Assembly (NCBI RefSeq): GCF_010450875.1
Contig: NZ_CP048422.1
Location: forward strand, 62,001-126,000
Direction: 5' to 3'
DNA: 64,000 nt
Source: Sphingomonas insulae
GTDB lineage: Bacteria; Pseudomonadota; Alphaproteobacteria; Sphingomonadales; Sphingomonadaceae
Shown: in pieces, positions 44,670 to 53,951 of the stretch
Layout of the letters: every line of letters starts with the position of its first letter
Numbering within the stretch: position 1 is the stretch's first letter
Notes under the pieces: generated by a model
The model's input: the letters and a program-made list of their open reading frames with translations, nothing else
Databases searched by the model: none
Told to the model about the DNA's origin: nothing
Translations under genes and position numbers: made by a program

Positions 44670-46768
44670 GGCAACGCATCCAGATAGCGGCGACCGACCA
44701 CGCCGCCGTCACCGCGGCGTGCCAGGCCGGGCACCGGGCGGGGCAACACCTGCCACATCTGCGCGCGCAAGGCTTCGCGACAGCGGCTGCAGTCCGGCCG
44801 GCGCCGCACCGTGTCGATCGCGCCGGCCAGCGCCAGCGGATCGGCGACACCGGGGCTGGCGCGCAGCCAGCGCGACAGCGCGTCGAGCGCCGCATCCTGC
44901 CGCGGTCCGTCGAGCGCCCGCCAGATTGCGGCGGGGGTCGCATCGACCGGATCGGCGGCGGCCGACGGCAGCACCCGTGTCCCCATCGCGCCACGCTCGC
45001 CGGTCATCCGCCGCGCCATGTCGACCGCGGGCAGATCGGTGCCGGTCCGCGCAAGAAAGATGCGCGTCGCCTGCTGCACCTGCTTGATGAACCGCAGCGC
45101 CTTGTAGGCGAAGGGCAAGGCCTGACGCGGTTCGCCCTGACGCAGCGCGCGTTCGGATTGCCACATATTGTCGAGCGCCTGGCGCAGTGTCGCGCGCGTG
45201 CCTGGATCGAGCAGCGTCGCGGCCTCGGCTTCGTCATGCGTATGGCCATATTCCGCGGTCACGTCTTCGGTGACGCCCAAGCCGGCGGTGGCGGCGGCGG
45301 GGTGATCGTGATCGGCCTCCGCGCCCGCGACCTTCGCGTCATCCTCGTCGTCGTTGGTCGGCATCGCATTGGTTGCGCCGCCGCCGACCTCCTCGCCCAT
45401 GAACTGGCCATAGCGCATGCGCAGCAGTCGCTGATCGGCGCCGATCGCATCGGAGCGCGACAGGAAACGATCGGCCCGCGGGCGTGGGCGTTCGGCGAGC
45501 AGCGCCTCCGCATCGATGATGATCTGGCGCTGGCTGCGAAAATAGGCTGGCATGACCTGGCGGGTCATCGCCTCCAGGCCACCGCCCTGGGCGACCGCGG
45601 CGGGGCGCCGCAGGATGATGCTGGGGCCGCGCACCTGCTGCGCCGATGGCGCACGGGTGTCGGCGACGATCAGTTGCGCGACGACGTCGCCGGCTTCCGT
45701 GAACCCGAGCGCGCGAAAATCGAGCCGTGTGGTGAAACGGCGTTCGCGCGGACCGCCGCTACCGGACAGGGTCAAGAGGCGTTCGGAAAAACGGACGTTC
45801 TCGCCCTCGCCTTGCGCGACGACGATGCGCAGGCGAGCGCTGGCGCCAACGCCGTAATCGTCGGTCGCGACAAAGGCGACGACGGCGCTGCGCTGGCCGG
45901 CGGATAGCACGGTCAGCGGCACATTCGGCGTATCGAGACGGACCTGCGGTGGGCGATCGGCGATGGTATCGATCCGGTGCAGCGGCGGCAGTCCGGCCCG
46001 TTCCGCCCCGGCGGCGGCGACACGATACAATAGCGATGCGTCCGCGCGATACGTCGCCAGCCAGTCGCGACGCTCGTGGCGCAGCGCGATCGCCGCATGT
46101 CCGATCGTCGCCAGCGCGGCATCGCGGGGGTCGGGTGCGAACCGCAGCGTCCAGCGCAGCTGCGATCCCGCCGGCACGCGCACATCGAGGATCTTCGACG
46201 ATCTGGGCGGCAGGCCGGTATAGGCAGGCGGCACCACCTCCAGCGCCTGTGCGGTCAGGCGGGGGACGCCGCGAAGCGCGGGCAATCCTTCCTCCGCCGG
46301 TGCGAGCGCGGCACCGGGTCGGTCAGGCCAGGCCGCGACGAGTGCTGCGGCCATCAGACTGATCGCGGCAAGGATGACGACACCTCCGCGACCGTGCGGC
46401 ACGGCGAGCGGCGGCATCGCCACGGCGTCGACGCGGGCGGCGATACGGTCGCGCTGGACGCGCTGCAACGGGGTAAGCGTGTCGGATGCGGCGAAGAGCA
46501 GGTCGCTGCTGTCCTCCAGATCAGGGCGGGCAGCATCGAGCGCCGCGATCAGCCAGCGGCGATCGAACCGGCGGCCGCGGACCTGCGCGATCGCCGCCAC
46601 GCATGCGAGCGCCACCGCCAGGACGACGAGCGCCGGCAGGATGCCACCGAATCGCCAGACAATGGCTGTGCCGAGGATGGCGAGCGGCACGCCAACCGCC
46701 ACCGTCCGCTGCCAGACGAGGCACCGCGCCGGACGCGTCCAGCGGTCGGTCCGTGCATCGGCGTTCAT
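44666..46768 (-). CDS. DUF4175 membrane protein
   Basis: A 700-residue protein with two N-terminal membrane segments (about residues 24-42 and 45-62) and a third near 130-147, then a large periplasmic part. DUF4175 features include RFDRRWLIAALDAARPDLED, PPAYTGLPPRSSKILDVRVP and the helical TLRQALDNMWQSERALRQGE; an acidic/His-rich segment (NDDEDDAKVAGAEADHDH) lies between. ATG 46768 overlaps the BatA-like stop (ATGA). It is a regular partner of MoxR/DUF58 genes; the role is unknown. Confidence 0.82.
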   Translation of the reverse strand: MNADARTDRWTRPARCLVWQRTVAVGVPLAILGTAIVWRFGGILPALVVLAVALACVAAIAQVRGRRFDRRWLIAALDAARPDLEDSSDLLFAASDTLTPLQRVQRDRIAARVDAVAMPPLAVPHGRGGVVILAAISLMAAALVAAWPDRPGAALAPAEEGLPALRGVPRLTAQALEVVPPAYTGLPPRSSKILDVRVPAGSQLRWTLRFAPDPRDAALATIGHAAIALRHERRDWLATYRADASLLYRVAAAGAERAGLPPLHRIDTIADRPPQVRLDTPNVPLTVLSAGQRSAVVAFVATDDYGVGASARLRIVVAQGEGENVRFSERLLTLSGSGGPRERRFTTRLDFRALGFTEAGDVVAQLIVADTRAPSAQQVRGPSIILRRPAAVAQGGGLEAMTRQVMPAYFRSQRQIIIDAEALLAERPRPRADRFLSRSDAIGADQRLLRMRYGQFMGEEVGGGATNAMPTNDDEDDAKVAGAEADHDHPAAATAGLGVTEDVTAEYGHTHDEAEAATLLDPGTRATLRQALDNMWQSERALRQGEPRQALPFAYKALRFIKQVQQATRIFLARTGTDLPAVDMARRMTGERGAMGTRVLPSAAADPVDATPAAIWRALDGPRQDAALDALSRWLRASPGVADPLALAGAIDTVRRRPDCSRCREALRAQMWQVLPRPVPGLARRGDGGVVGRRYLDALP

Positions 46769-47892
46769 GGTGACGGCGCGCGGGTCGAGCGGGTGGCCAA
46801 CCAGCGTTCGACACAAAATACCGCCGCGACGGCGACGGCAAGCCAGGGAGAGAGCGGGCGGGCGGGCGGCGATGGCGCCGGCGCACCGCGCACGGGCGTG
46901 TAGGCGCTCGCAGGGACACGGCCCGGATCGGGCGCGGCGGCGAACAACGCGGCAAGGCGACGGGGAAAGTCCGGTTCCAGCAACGCCGGCATGGCCGGCG
47001 GCGTGAGCGGGCGAGTAAAGCGAAGGATCCGGCCGCGGCCCAGCGGCTGAGCCTCGACCAACGCCGATCCGTCTGTGTCGCGCCAGATGACCGTCGATGG
47101 TGCCGCCGGTATCGTCGACGCGGACGCGACCAGCACGATGCCGCCAGCCCTTGCGAGGGCGTTGACCCTGGTGGGCAATGCGCCCGCGCCAAGCCAGACG
47201 AGCGCAGGCCCGGCCGGCGCATCGACCGCGTCATCCACGGACGGAAGCACTGCCGACAGGGCGCCGACGTCGGTGCCGCCGAGTGCACGAACCGCGGCGG
47301 CGATATAGCGATAGCCGGGCAGCGCAGCATCGTATCGAACGATCGGCCGTAAGGACATGGCGATCGCAGCCGGCGCCGTCCCCCGGCCGTCGATCCGCCA
47401 CGTCACGGCACGCGACATCCGCGGCCGTTCCGCGTCTGCGCCGTCCAATATATGAGGGACGACGATGGTCAGCGGCGCCTTCGCCGGCAATTGCGCGTCG
47501 AGTTCGCGGATCAGGCTGGCGATCGGCTGCCGACCGACGGGCGGTGTCGTGTCGATCGCGGGAAAGCCGGGCGCGAGCCAGACCCGGCGTGCCGTGCCAG
47601 ACGATGGCACGGTGGCACCGGGGGCGACGGCGATCACCGCATCCGAGCCTTCGGTGCCGGGCAGCACCGGCTGGGCCAGTGTCAGCGCCACACCCGCCAG
47701 CAACAACAGGCGTACGGCCAGCAACAGCCGTTCGTCGAACCGCGGACGATGCCGCGGACGCGGCTTTTGGCGCAGCCAGAGCAAGGCGGCGAAATCGAAA
47801 GGCTGCTGTTCGGTGCGGCGCGCAAGGTGCAGCGCCAGCGGCACCAGCACACTCGCCAGCGCGGCCAAGCCAAGGGGAAACAGCAGGTTCAC
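46765..47892 (-). CDS. BatA-like membrane protein
   Basis: A 375-residue protein starting with the BatA N-terminal domain (FPLGLAALASVLVPLALHLA, then a basic loop with RPRFDERLLLAVRLLLLAGVALTLAQP). A C-terminal membrane segment is at about 345-362. The middle lacks a clear MIDAS von Willebrand motif, so this is the amidotransferase-like rather than the VWA branch. The start codon is GTG, overlapping the DUF58 stop as GTGA. It belongs to the MoxR-centred set. Confidence 0.82.
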   Translation of the reverse strand: MNLLFPLGLAALASVLVPLALHLARRTEQQPFDFAALLWLRQKPRPRHRPRFDERLLLAVRLLLLAGVALTLAQPVLPGTEGSDAVIAVAPGATVPSSGTARRVWLAPGFPAIDTTPPVGRQPIASLIRELDAQLPAKAPLTIVVPHILDGADAERPRMSRAVTWRIDGRGTAPAAIAMSLRPIVRYDAALPGYRYIAAAVRALGGTDVGALSAVLPSVDDAVDAPAGPALVWLGAGALPTRVNALARAGGIVLVASASTIPAAPSTVIWRDTDGSALVEAQPLGRGRILRFTRPLTPPAMPALLEPDFPRRLAALFAAAPDPGRVPASAYTPVRGAPAPSPPARPLSPWLAVAVAAVFCVERWLATRSTRAPSP

Positions 47893-48761
47893 CGGGCGGC
47901 GCGTCCGAACAACGCCTGCAACGGCGTATCAAGCGGCTCGTCGAGAACGAGCGTCGCATGGCGGATGCCAGCCGCGGCGCATGCGGCGGCGAGTGCCGCC
48001 TGGGCAGCGCCGAAGCGGACCAGATAGTCGGCGCGCAACGCCGCCGCATCGCCGAGCAGTTCCTCGCCGGTTTCCGGATCGCGGAATTTGTATCCGCCGT
48101 CGAGGTCGAAATCGCGCTCCGTGACGGTCAGGATCTGGATCGCCAGCACGTCGCGTCCGGCCGCGGACAGCCTGCGTGCGAGTTCGAGGCACGCGGGATC
48201 GAACCAATCGGACAGGATCGCGACGATGTCGCGCCCGCCGATGCGATCCCATAGCGGCGTCAGCGTCGTCTCTGCCGGAAAGCCGCCATGCGCCTTGAGC
48301 GCGTGCAGCGCCATGTGGAGCCGATCGCGCTGGCGTGCGCCACCAGCGGCGGGAACCAGATCGAGAGCGTCCGGGCGCAGCGTCGCCAGCGCGAAACGGT
48401 CGCCATGCATCAGCGCCAGCTCGGCGAGCGCGGCGGCGAGGCCCTTTGCCGCATCCAGCCGGCTGCCCGCCGCATCGGCCTGATTCATCGATGCGCTCGC
48501 ATCCAGCAGTATCCACAGTGCGACGGGGCTCTCGCGCTCGGCTTCGCTGACGAAAAACCTGTCCGATCGGCCGTAGAGCTTCCAGTCGATCTGGCGCGGT
48601 TCGTCACCGTGTTCGTAGGCGCGATATTGCGCGAATTCCAGGCCGGACCCACGCGCGCGGCTGGCGTGCATCCCCAGTCCGCGATCGCCGATGGCGCGGC
48701 GGGCGACGATGCTCAATCCTTTCAGCCGATGGCGGACGTCCGCCGGGATCAGGTCAGGCAC
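47889..48761 (-). CDS. DUF58 domain protein
   Basis: A 290-residue cytoplasmic protein. It has the DUF58 core: ARGSGLEFAQYRAYEHGDEP, RQIDWKLYGRSDRFFV and the VWA-like LWILLDASASMN, with DxSxS present as a potential metal site. In known pairs it is thought to work with MoxR ATPases in assembling or activating other proteins. GTG 48761 follows GAGGA and overlaps moxR by eight bases; the frame to 48833 lies within moxR. Confidence 0.88.
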   Translation of the reverse strand: MPDLIPADVRHRLKGLSIVARRAIGDRGLGMHASRARGSGLEFAQYRAYEHGDEPRQIDWKLYGRSDRFFVSEAERESPVALWILLDASASMNQADAAGSRLDAAKGLAAALAELALMHGDRFALATLRPDALDLVPAAGGARQRDRLHMALHALKAHGGFPAETTLTPLWDRIGGRDIVAILSDWFDPACLELARRLSAAGRDVLAIQILTVTERDFDLDGGYKFRDPETGEELLGDAAALRADYLVRFGAAQAALAAACAAAGIRHATLVLDEPLDTPLQALFGRAAR

Positions 48762-49740
48762 CGGGTCCTCGAACCGTGGCGAGCAGCCGGTCGACGACGG
48801 TATCGGGACTGATCCCCTCCGCTTCCGCCGCAAAGGCGAGGATCAGACGATGGCGCAGCACCGGCGCAGCGAGCGCCGCGACGTCTTCACGCGTTGCCGC
48901 CAATCGGCCGTGCAGCAACGCGCGCGCCTTTGCGGCGAGGACTAGCGACTGGCCGGCGCGGGGGCCGGCGCCCCAGCGGACGTAACTCCGCACGGCGTCC
49001 GGCATCGCCTCGCCCGGCCGCGTGGCGCGGATCAACCGTGTTATCCAGTCGAGCAGATCGGGGCTAAGATGGACATCGCGGACCAGCGACTGAAGCGCCA
49101 GCACGTCGTCGCCCGACATCACCCGCGGCACCGTCGCCAGCCCGCTGCCGGTGGTCGCTGCAAGGATGTCGCGCTCCTCCGCCTCGGTCGGATAGTCGAG
49201 CCGGACGTGGAGCAGGAAACGATCGAGTTGCGCTTCGGGCAGCGGATAGGTGCCGGCCTGTTCGATCGGGTTCTGGGTAGCGAGTACGAAGAACGGCGTC
49301 GGCAGCACATGCGTCGTGCCGCCATAGCTGACGGTGCGTTCCTGCATCGCCTCCAGCAGCGCCGCCTGCGTCTTGGGCGGCGTGCGGTTGAGTTCGTCCG
49401 CGAGCAGCAGGTTGGTGAAGACGGGACCCTGCTGGAAGCGAAAGTGGCGCTTGCCGGTGCCATGGTCCTCCTCGAGCAATTCGGTGCCGAGGATGTCGCT
49501 GGGCATCAGGTCCGGCGTGAACTGGACGCGGCGGAAATCGAGGTGGAGCGCCTCGCCGAGCGAGCGGACCAGCAACGTCTTGCCGAGGCCCGGCACGCCC
49601 TCCAGCAGGCAATGGCCGCCGGCGATCAGCCCGATCAGCAGCTGCTCGACCACCGCCGCCTGCCCGACGATCGCCTGCCCGATCGCGGCGCGCAGGTCGG
49701 CGAGCCCGGACAGGCGCACTTCGATATCGGCTTCGGTCAT
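48754..49740 (-). CDS. MoxR-family AAA+ ATPase
   Basis: A 328-residue chaperone-like ATPase. Walker A GVPGLGKT is at 48-55, Walker B LLLADELNRT at 109-117, sensor 1 is in ATQNPIEQAGTYPLPEAQLDRF, and the C-terminal lid domain is complete. MoxR proteins remodel partners that carry VWA/DUF58 domains, so it should act on the adjacent DUF58 and membrane proteins. It lies 100 bases downstream of the DUF4159 gene, across a palindromic repeat. Confidence 0.93.
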   Translation of the reverse strand: MTEADIEVRLSGLADLRAAIGQAIVGQAAVVEQLLIGLIAGGHCLLEGVPGLGKTLLVRSLGEALHLDFRRVQFTPDLMPSDILGTELLEEDHGTGKRHFRFQQGPVFTNLLLADELNRTPPKTQAALLEAMQERTVSYGGTTHVLPTPFFVLATQNPIEQAGTYPLPEAQLDRFLLHVRLDYPTEAEERDILAATTGSGLATVPRVMSGDDVLALQSLVRDVHLSPDLLDWITRLIRATRPGEAMPDAVRSYVRWGAGPRAGQSLVLAAKARALLHGRLAATREDVAALAAPVLRHRLILAFAAEAEGISPDTVVDRLLATVRGPGA

Positions 49741-49775
49741 GCCACGGACCCCGCCCTTGCGAGGAGCGACGCGAC

Positions 49776-49817
49776 GCAGCGATCCAGCATCGCGGGCATG
49801 CCACCCTGGATTGCTGC
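49776..49817. repeat. Short palindromic repeat upstream of moxR
   Basis: GCAGCGATCCAG and CTGGATTGCTGC form a 12-bp inverted repeat with one mismatch and an 18-base spacer. It is a typical dispersed intergenic palindrome, between DUF4159 and moxR. Confidence 0.55.
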
Positions 49818-49840
49818 GCTGCGCCCGCGCTGACGGTCTG

Positions 49841-50554
49841 TCACGAATTGAGCGCGTACATCACGATGTTGACGCCGAACTTCGTATTGTCCTGCGCCAG
49901 GAACCGCTTGTTGCGCCAGTCGTAATCCCATTCGCACCCGTAGTCCTTGTTGCTGTAGAGCAGGTTCAGCCGGCCATCGATGGTGATGCCGCGCAGATAT
50001 TCATGGACGAGGTCGTCGCCCCACCCGTTGAGTTCGAACCCGGTGTTGGGCGGCCCGTCGAACTTGAAGAAACTGGTGAAGATGGGATGCTTCGGCGGCA
50101 GCTTGGCGAGCGCCTTGGGCCCGAATATCGCGCGCATCTGCCGTTCGAAGCTTTGCGCGAACAGGCCGTCGATATCGTGATTGCAATCATCGACAAACAC
50201 GAAGCCGCCGCTGCGGACGTAGCGTTCGAAATTGCGGCGTTCGGCAGCGTTGAATTCAACCAGCCGGTGGCCCGCCATGTAACAGAATGGCGCGGTCAGC
50301 ATCTTGGGGTCGGCGAGCGCGACAACGCGTTCCTTCGGGTCGATCCGCAGATTGGTGTAATCGACCAGCGAGGTCAGCAGGTTGCTGGGCATGCGCTGGT
50401 CGACGTCCCAGTCGCCGCTGTCGTAGCGCAGCCGCGTGAACCAGAAGTCATAGGCCCCCGCCGCGGCAGCGGCGCGGGGAACGAGGGTGGAGGCGAGCGC
50501 GAAGATCATGCCGCGAAGGACGTCGTGGCGGGTCAGTCCAGGCGCCCGCCCCAT
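49841..50554 (-). CDS. DUF4159 exported protein
   Basis: A 237-residue protein with an N-terminal signal (LTRHDVLRGMIFALASTLVP, cleavage after RAAAAA) that could be Tat- or Sec-type. The DUF4159 domain covers the rest: FTRLRYDSGDWDVDQRMPSN, YVRSGGFVFVDDCNHDIDG and KHPIFTSFFKFDG, typical of a glutamine-amidotransferase-like fold. ATG 50554 sits eight bases after a perfect palindrome; the frame extending to 50671 runs through that palindrome and was rejected. It lies between the TldD/TldE pair and moxR. Confidence 0.82.
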   Translation of the reverse strand: MGRAPGLTRHDVLRGMIFALASTLVPRAAAAAGAYDFWFTRLRYDSGDWDVDQRMPSNLLTSLVDYTNLRIDPKERVVALADPKMLTAPFCYMAGHRLVEFNAAERRNFERYVRSGGFVFVDDCNHDIDGLFAQSFERQMRAIFGPKALAKLPPKHPIFTSFFKFDGPPNTGFELNGWGDDLVHEYLRGITIDGRLNLLYSNKDYGCEWDYDWRNKRFLAQDNTKFGVNIVMYALNS

Positions 50555-50561
50555 GCCCGTG

Positions 50562-50655
50562 GTCACCCCGGACCCGTTCCGGGGCCCACCGTTCCGCACA
50601 CTCATCGGCCGCCTGGCATGCGGCACCGTCTGCCCCGGAACGGGTCCGGGGTGAC
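50562..50655. repeat. Perfect 23-bp palindromic repeat between tldE-like and DUF4159 genes
   Basis: GTCACCCCGGACCCGTTCCG plus GGG at 50562-50584 is exactly complementary to 50633-50655. The 48-base spacer has its own smaller hairpin (GCCGCCTGGCATGCGGC). It looks like a dispersed repeat unit. It may separate or modulate expression of the two halves of the cluster. Confidence 0.75.
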
Positions 50656-50699
50656 GGCGGAGGCCGGGCAAGCTGGTGTCCTTCCCAATGCCCGTCCGA

Positions 50700-52034
50700 T
50701 TACACCGCGTCCGACAGCGAGGTGAAGGTGAAGTCGCGCAGGCGCATCGGCGGCAGCATCATGATCGTGTCGCCCTCGTCACCCTTCACGCGCACGGGCT
50801 TGCCCAGTTCGTCGATGTTGTTGAGCATGATGACCGGGCTTTCGTTGAAGCGGAAGTTCTTCAACGGATATTTGATCTCGCCGTTTTCGATGTAGAACGT
50901 GCCATCGCGCGTCAGGCCGGTCAGCAGCACCGTCTGCGGATCGACCATCCGGATATACCACGTCCGCGTCACCAGAATGCCCTTCTGGGTGCCGCGCACC
51001 AGATCGGCGGTGGACTTGGTACCGCCATCCATGATGATGTTGCCCGGTTCGGCGGTGGCGGGCTTGCCCAGCTTCTGCGCCCAGTAGCGTGAATAGTCGA
51101 GGTTCGCGATCTTGCCGTTCTGCACGATCTGGAAGCGCGACCGCGGCAGTCCATTGTCATCCCACGGCATCGCGGGCGCATCGGGGTGGTTGGGATCGGC
51201 GTAGATGTTGACCCGCGGGTCAAACACCTGTTCGCCGATCTTGTTGCCGCCGCCCTTCTTCGACAGGAAGCTGCGCCCCTCGTCGGCCTCGCGCGCGCCG
51301 AAGAAATTGAACATGAAACCGATCAGGCCGGCTGCCGCCGCCGGTTCCAGAATGACGGTATATTTGCCCGGCTCCAGCGCACGTGCGTCTACGGATCCTG
51401 CCGCCTTGCGGGCCGCGGTGCGGATGTCGGTGGCGGCGGAGAAGGTGCTGACGTCCTGTACGTTGCGGCCGACCCAGCCCGATCCGCGCCCGTCCTCGCT
51501 ACGCACGGTACAGGTGTAATCGGCGCCGCTGGCACGCTGATAGCCGAAATTGCCCTTGGAATTGGCAAAGGCGACGAAGCTTTGGCCGTCCTGCAGAAAG
51601 CCGGCGGCGATCAGCTTCTGCGCCTTGCACGCCGCGATCGAATCGCCCGCCACCCTGGCGCGATATTCCGGCGTGATGTCGGCCGTCGCCTGACTGAACG
51701 TCGGCGTCGCCTTATAGGTCTGCTTGCCGACGGCCGGCACGAATTCCGGGTTCTCGGGCGCCAGGCGGGCGAGTTCCTCCGCCCGGCGGACGACGCGTTC
51801 CAGCGAGGCATCGTCGAACGCATTGATCGTTGCGGTGCCGACGCGCTTCCCGAACGCGACCTGCACCGCAAGGTCGGCGTTCGACACGATGCCGCTGGTC
51901 GAGATGTTGTTCAGCGCGAAACGGATGTTGCCGTCGATCGAACCGGTCAGCTGGGCGGTACATTCGTCCGCCTTCGACAGCGCGACGCACTTGGTCAGGA
52001 TAGCGCGTGCCTGCTCTTCGGTGAAGATTGCCAT
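50700..52034 (-). CDS. TldE/PmbA-like protease partner
   Basis: A 444-residue protein of the TldD/PmbA family without the HExxxH metal motif, so it should be the non-catalytic TldE/PmbA type. Family segments include SNADLAVQVAFGKRVGTATI, GKYTVILEPAAAAGLIGFMF and GNIIMDGGTKS. There is no visible signal peptide although its partner has one. It follows the TldD gene after 12 bases. TldD/TldE complexes degrade flexible peptides and mature microcins in E. coli; no microcin gene is seen here. Confidence 0.9.
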   Translation of the reverse strand: MAIFTEEQARAILTKCVALSKADECTAQLTGSIDGNIRFALNNISTSGIVSNADLAVQVAFGKRVGTATINAFDDASLERVVRRAEELARLAPENPEFVPAVGKQTYKATPTFSQATADITPEYRARVAGDSIAACKAQKLIAAGFLQDGQSFVAFANSKGNFGYQRASGADYTCTVRSEDGRGSGWVGRNVQDVSTFSAATDIRTAARKAAGSVDARALEPGKYTVILEPAAAAGLIGFMFNFFGAREADEGRSFLSKKGGGNKIGEQVFDPRVNIYADPNHPDAPAMPWDDNGLPRSRFQIVQNGKIANLDYSRYWAQKLGKPATAEPGNIIMDGGTKSTADLVRGTQKGILVTRTWYIRMVDPQTVLLTGLTRDGTFYIENGEIKYPLKNFRFNESPVIMLNNIDELGKPVRVKGDEGDTIMMLPPMRLRDFTFTSLSDAV

Positions 52035-52046
52035 GATCGTGTCTCC

Positions 52047-53681
52047 TCAGCCGAGCGAACGGGCGGTGTTGATGACGTTGATGCCGTTGAACCGCGCGGT
52101 CGAGGACCCGTGGCTGACGGTCGACACCTGCGCCGGCTGGCCCTTGCCGTCGAAGAAGCTCCCTCCCATCCGGTAATCGCTGGCATCGCAGACGCCGACG
52201 CAGGCGTTCCAGAATTCCGGCGTGCGGATCTGGTAGGCGACGTCCTCGATCTGTTGGGTGATCTTGCCGTTCTTGATCTCGTAGAACAGCTGACCGCCGA
52301 ATTGCGCATTGTAGCGCTGCTGGTCGATCGAGAAGCTGCCGTCGCCGACGATGTAGATGCCGTTCTCGACCCCGCCGATCATGTCGGCGACGCTTTGTTT
52401 CGCCTTGCCGGGTTCGAGGCTGACGTTGGGCATGCGCTGGAACTGCACGCTCGACCAGCTGTCGGCGTAGCAGCACCCGTCCGACGCGCTCTTGCCCAGA
52501 AGTTTCGCCTGGTCGCGGATCGCTTCCAGATCGACGAGCTTGCCGTCGCGGATCAAATCCCACTTTTTGGTCTTCACGCCCTCGTCGTCATAGCCGACCG
52601 CGCCGAGGCTGCCGGGTTGCAGCTTGTCGGCGACGATGTTGACCTTGGCGCTGCCGTACTGGAATCGCTCCTTCACCTTGTCGAGCGTGACGAAGCTCGT
52701 GCCGGCGTAATTCGCCTCGTAGCCGAGCACACGGTCCAGCTCGAGGGGATGCCCGATGCTTTCGTGGATGGTCAGCCAGGTATGCGACGGGTCGAGGACA
52801 AGGTCGTACTTGCCCGGCTTGACCGACGGCGCCTTCAGCTTTGCCTGCGCCTGCTTCGCAGCGGCGATCGCGTCCTCCTTCATGTCGTAGGACAGGCCGT
52901 AATTGACGACGCCGTTGGGCGAGACGAACCTGTCCTTGGCGTTGCCGTCCAGATATTCGAAGCCCATGCCCATCGGCGCCGACAGGCCTTCGCGGGTACG
53001 GAACTTGCCGCTCGCCTTGTCGATCGCGGTGACCGTCATCGGTGCCCAGATGCGGTGGACGTCCTGGTCGATGTACGATCCGTCGGTGCTGGCGAAATAC
53101 TTCTGCTCGTTGACCAGAAACAGCATTGAATTGACGAAATTGGCACCAGCCCCCTGTGCGGCGGCATTGACGCCGAGCAACAGGTCGACCTTGTCCTTGA
53201 GCGGCACCGCCATCGCATTCTTGACGATCGGCGTCTTCCAGCTGACCGACCCGACGCCGGGCGTGGGCGCCAGCTGGACGGGCGCAGTCTGCGTCTTGGC
53301 ATTCGCCTTGGCGATGGCGACCGCGAGCTGCGCCGCCTTGGCCACCGCCTCCGGCGTCATGTCGTTGGTGGCGGAAAAGCCCCAGGCGCCATCGGCGATG
53401 ACGCGCACGCCGGTGCCCAGCGATTCGGTGTTGACCACGTTCTGGACGTTGGCTTCGCGCGTGATGACGAACTGGCGCATGTAGCGGCCGACGCGGACGT
53501 CGCAATAGGTCGCGCCCGCCGACTTGGCAGCGTTCAAGGCGGCATCGGCGAGCCGCTTCTTGACGGCGACGTCGATGGTCGATTGCAGCTCTTCCGCCGC
53601 GATCGCGCGACCGAGGAAGGACGGCAGCACGCCGCCTCCCAGCGCCATGCCGGTTGCGGCCAGGAAATCGCGTCTATGCAA
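52047..53681 (-). CDS. Exported TldD-type metalloprotease
   Basis: A 544-residue protein with the metal motif HESIGH (His306, Glu307, His311) followed by PLELDRVLGYEANYAG. The N-terminus from TTG 53681 is a twin-arginine signal (MHRRDFLAATGMALGGGV, then cleavage near AIAAEE), unlike the cytoplasmic E. coli TldD. GGGGGGACGAG lies just upstream; GTG 53771 would give an unnatural extension. It is first of the TldD-TldE-DUF4159-MoxR block. Export is inferred from the signal only. Confidence 0.88.
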   Translation of the reverse strand: MHRRDFLAATGMALGGGVLPSFLGRAIAAEELQSTIDVAVKKRLADAALNAAKSAGATYCDVRVGRYMRQFVITREANVQNVVNTESLGTGVRVIADGAWGFSATNDMTPEAVAKAAQLAVAIAKANAKTQTAPVQLAPTPGVGSVSWKTPIVKNAMAVPLKDKVDLLLGVNAAAQGAGANFVNSMLFLVNEQKYFASTDGSYIDQDVHRIWAPMTVTAIDKASGKFRTREGLSAPMGMGFEYLDGNAKDRFVSPNGVVNYGLSYDMKEDAIAAAKQAQAKLKAPSVKPGKYDLVLDPSHTWLTIHESIGHPLELDRVLGYEANYAGTSFVTLDKVKERFQYGSAKVNIVADKLQPGSLGAVGYDDEGVKTKKWDLIRDGKLVDLEAIRDQAKLLGKSASDGCCYADSWSSVQFQRMPNVSLEPGKAKQSVADMIGGVENGIYIVGDGSFSIDQQRYNAQFGGQLFYEIKNGKITQQIEDVAYQIRTPEFWNACVGVCDASDYRMGGSFFDGKGQPAQVSTVSHGSSTARFNGINVINTARSLG

Positions 53682-53951
53682 GGCTCTCGTCCCCCCGGAT
53701 CGGCGCGAGCCGGCATGTTTGCCGTGGGCGCCGCATTGATGCGAGGCGAGCGACTTGCCTGCCTCATACACCGATCATTGCTTGGCCGGGGGAACCGGTC
53801 AATCGGGGTGACGTAATTTTTCTCGGGGGCCGCCACCCCCGGGATCGTCAGCCCGTAAGGGCGGTGCTCGACATATGCCAATGCCGACGCCTACCGCCAA
53901 CGGCATCATGGCCGTCTTCACGGGGACAACGATCTCAGGGGCGACGGTCGC

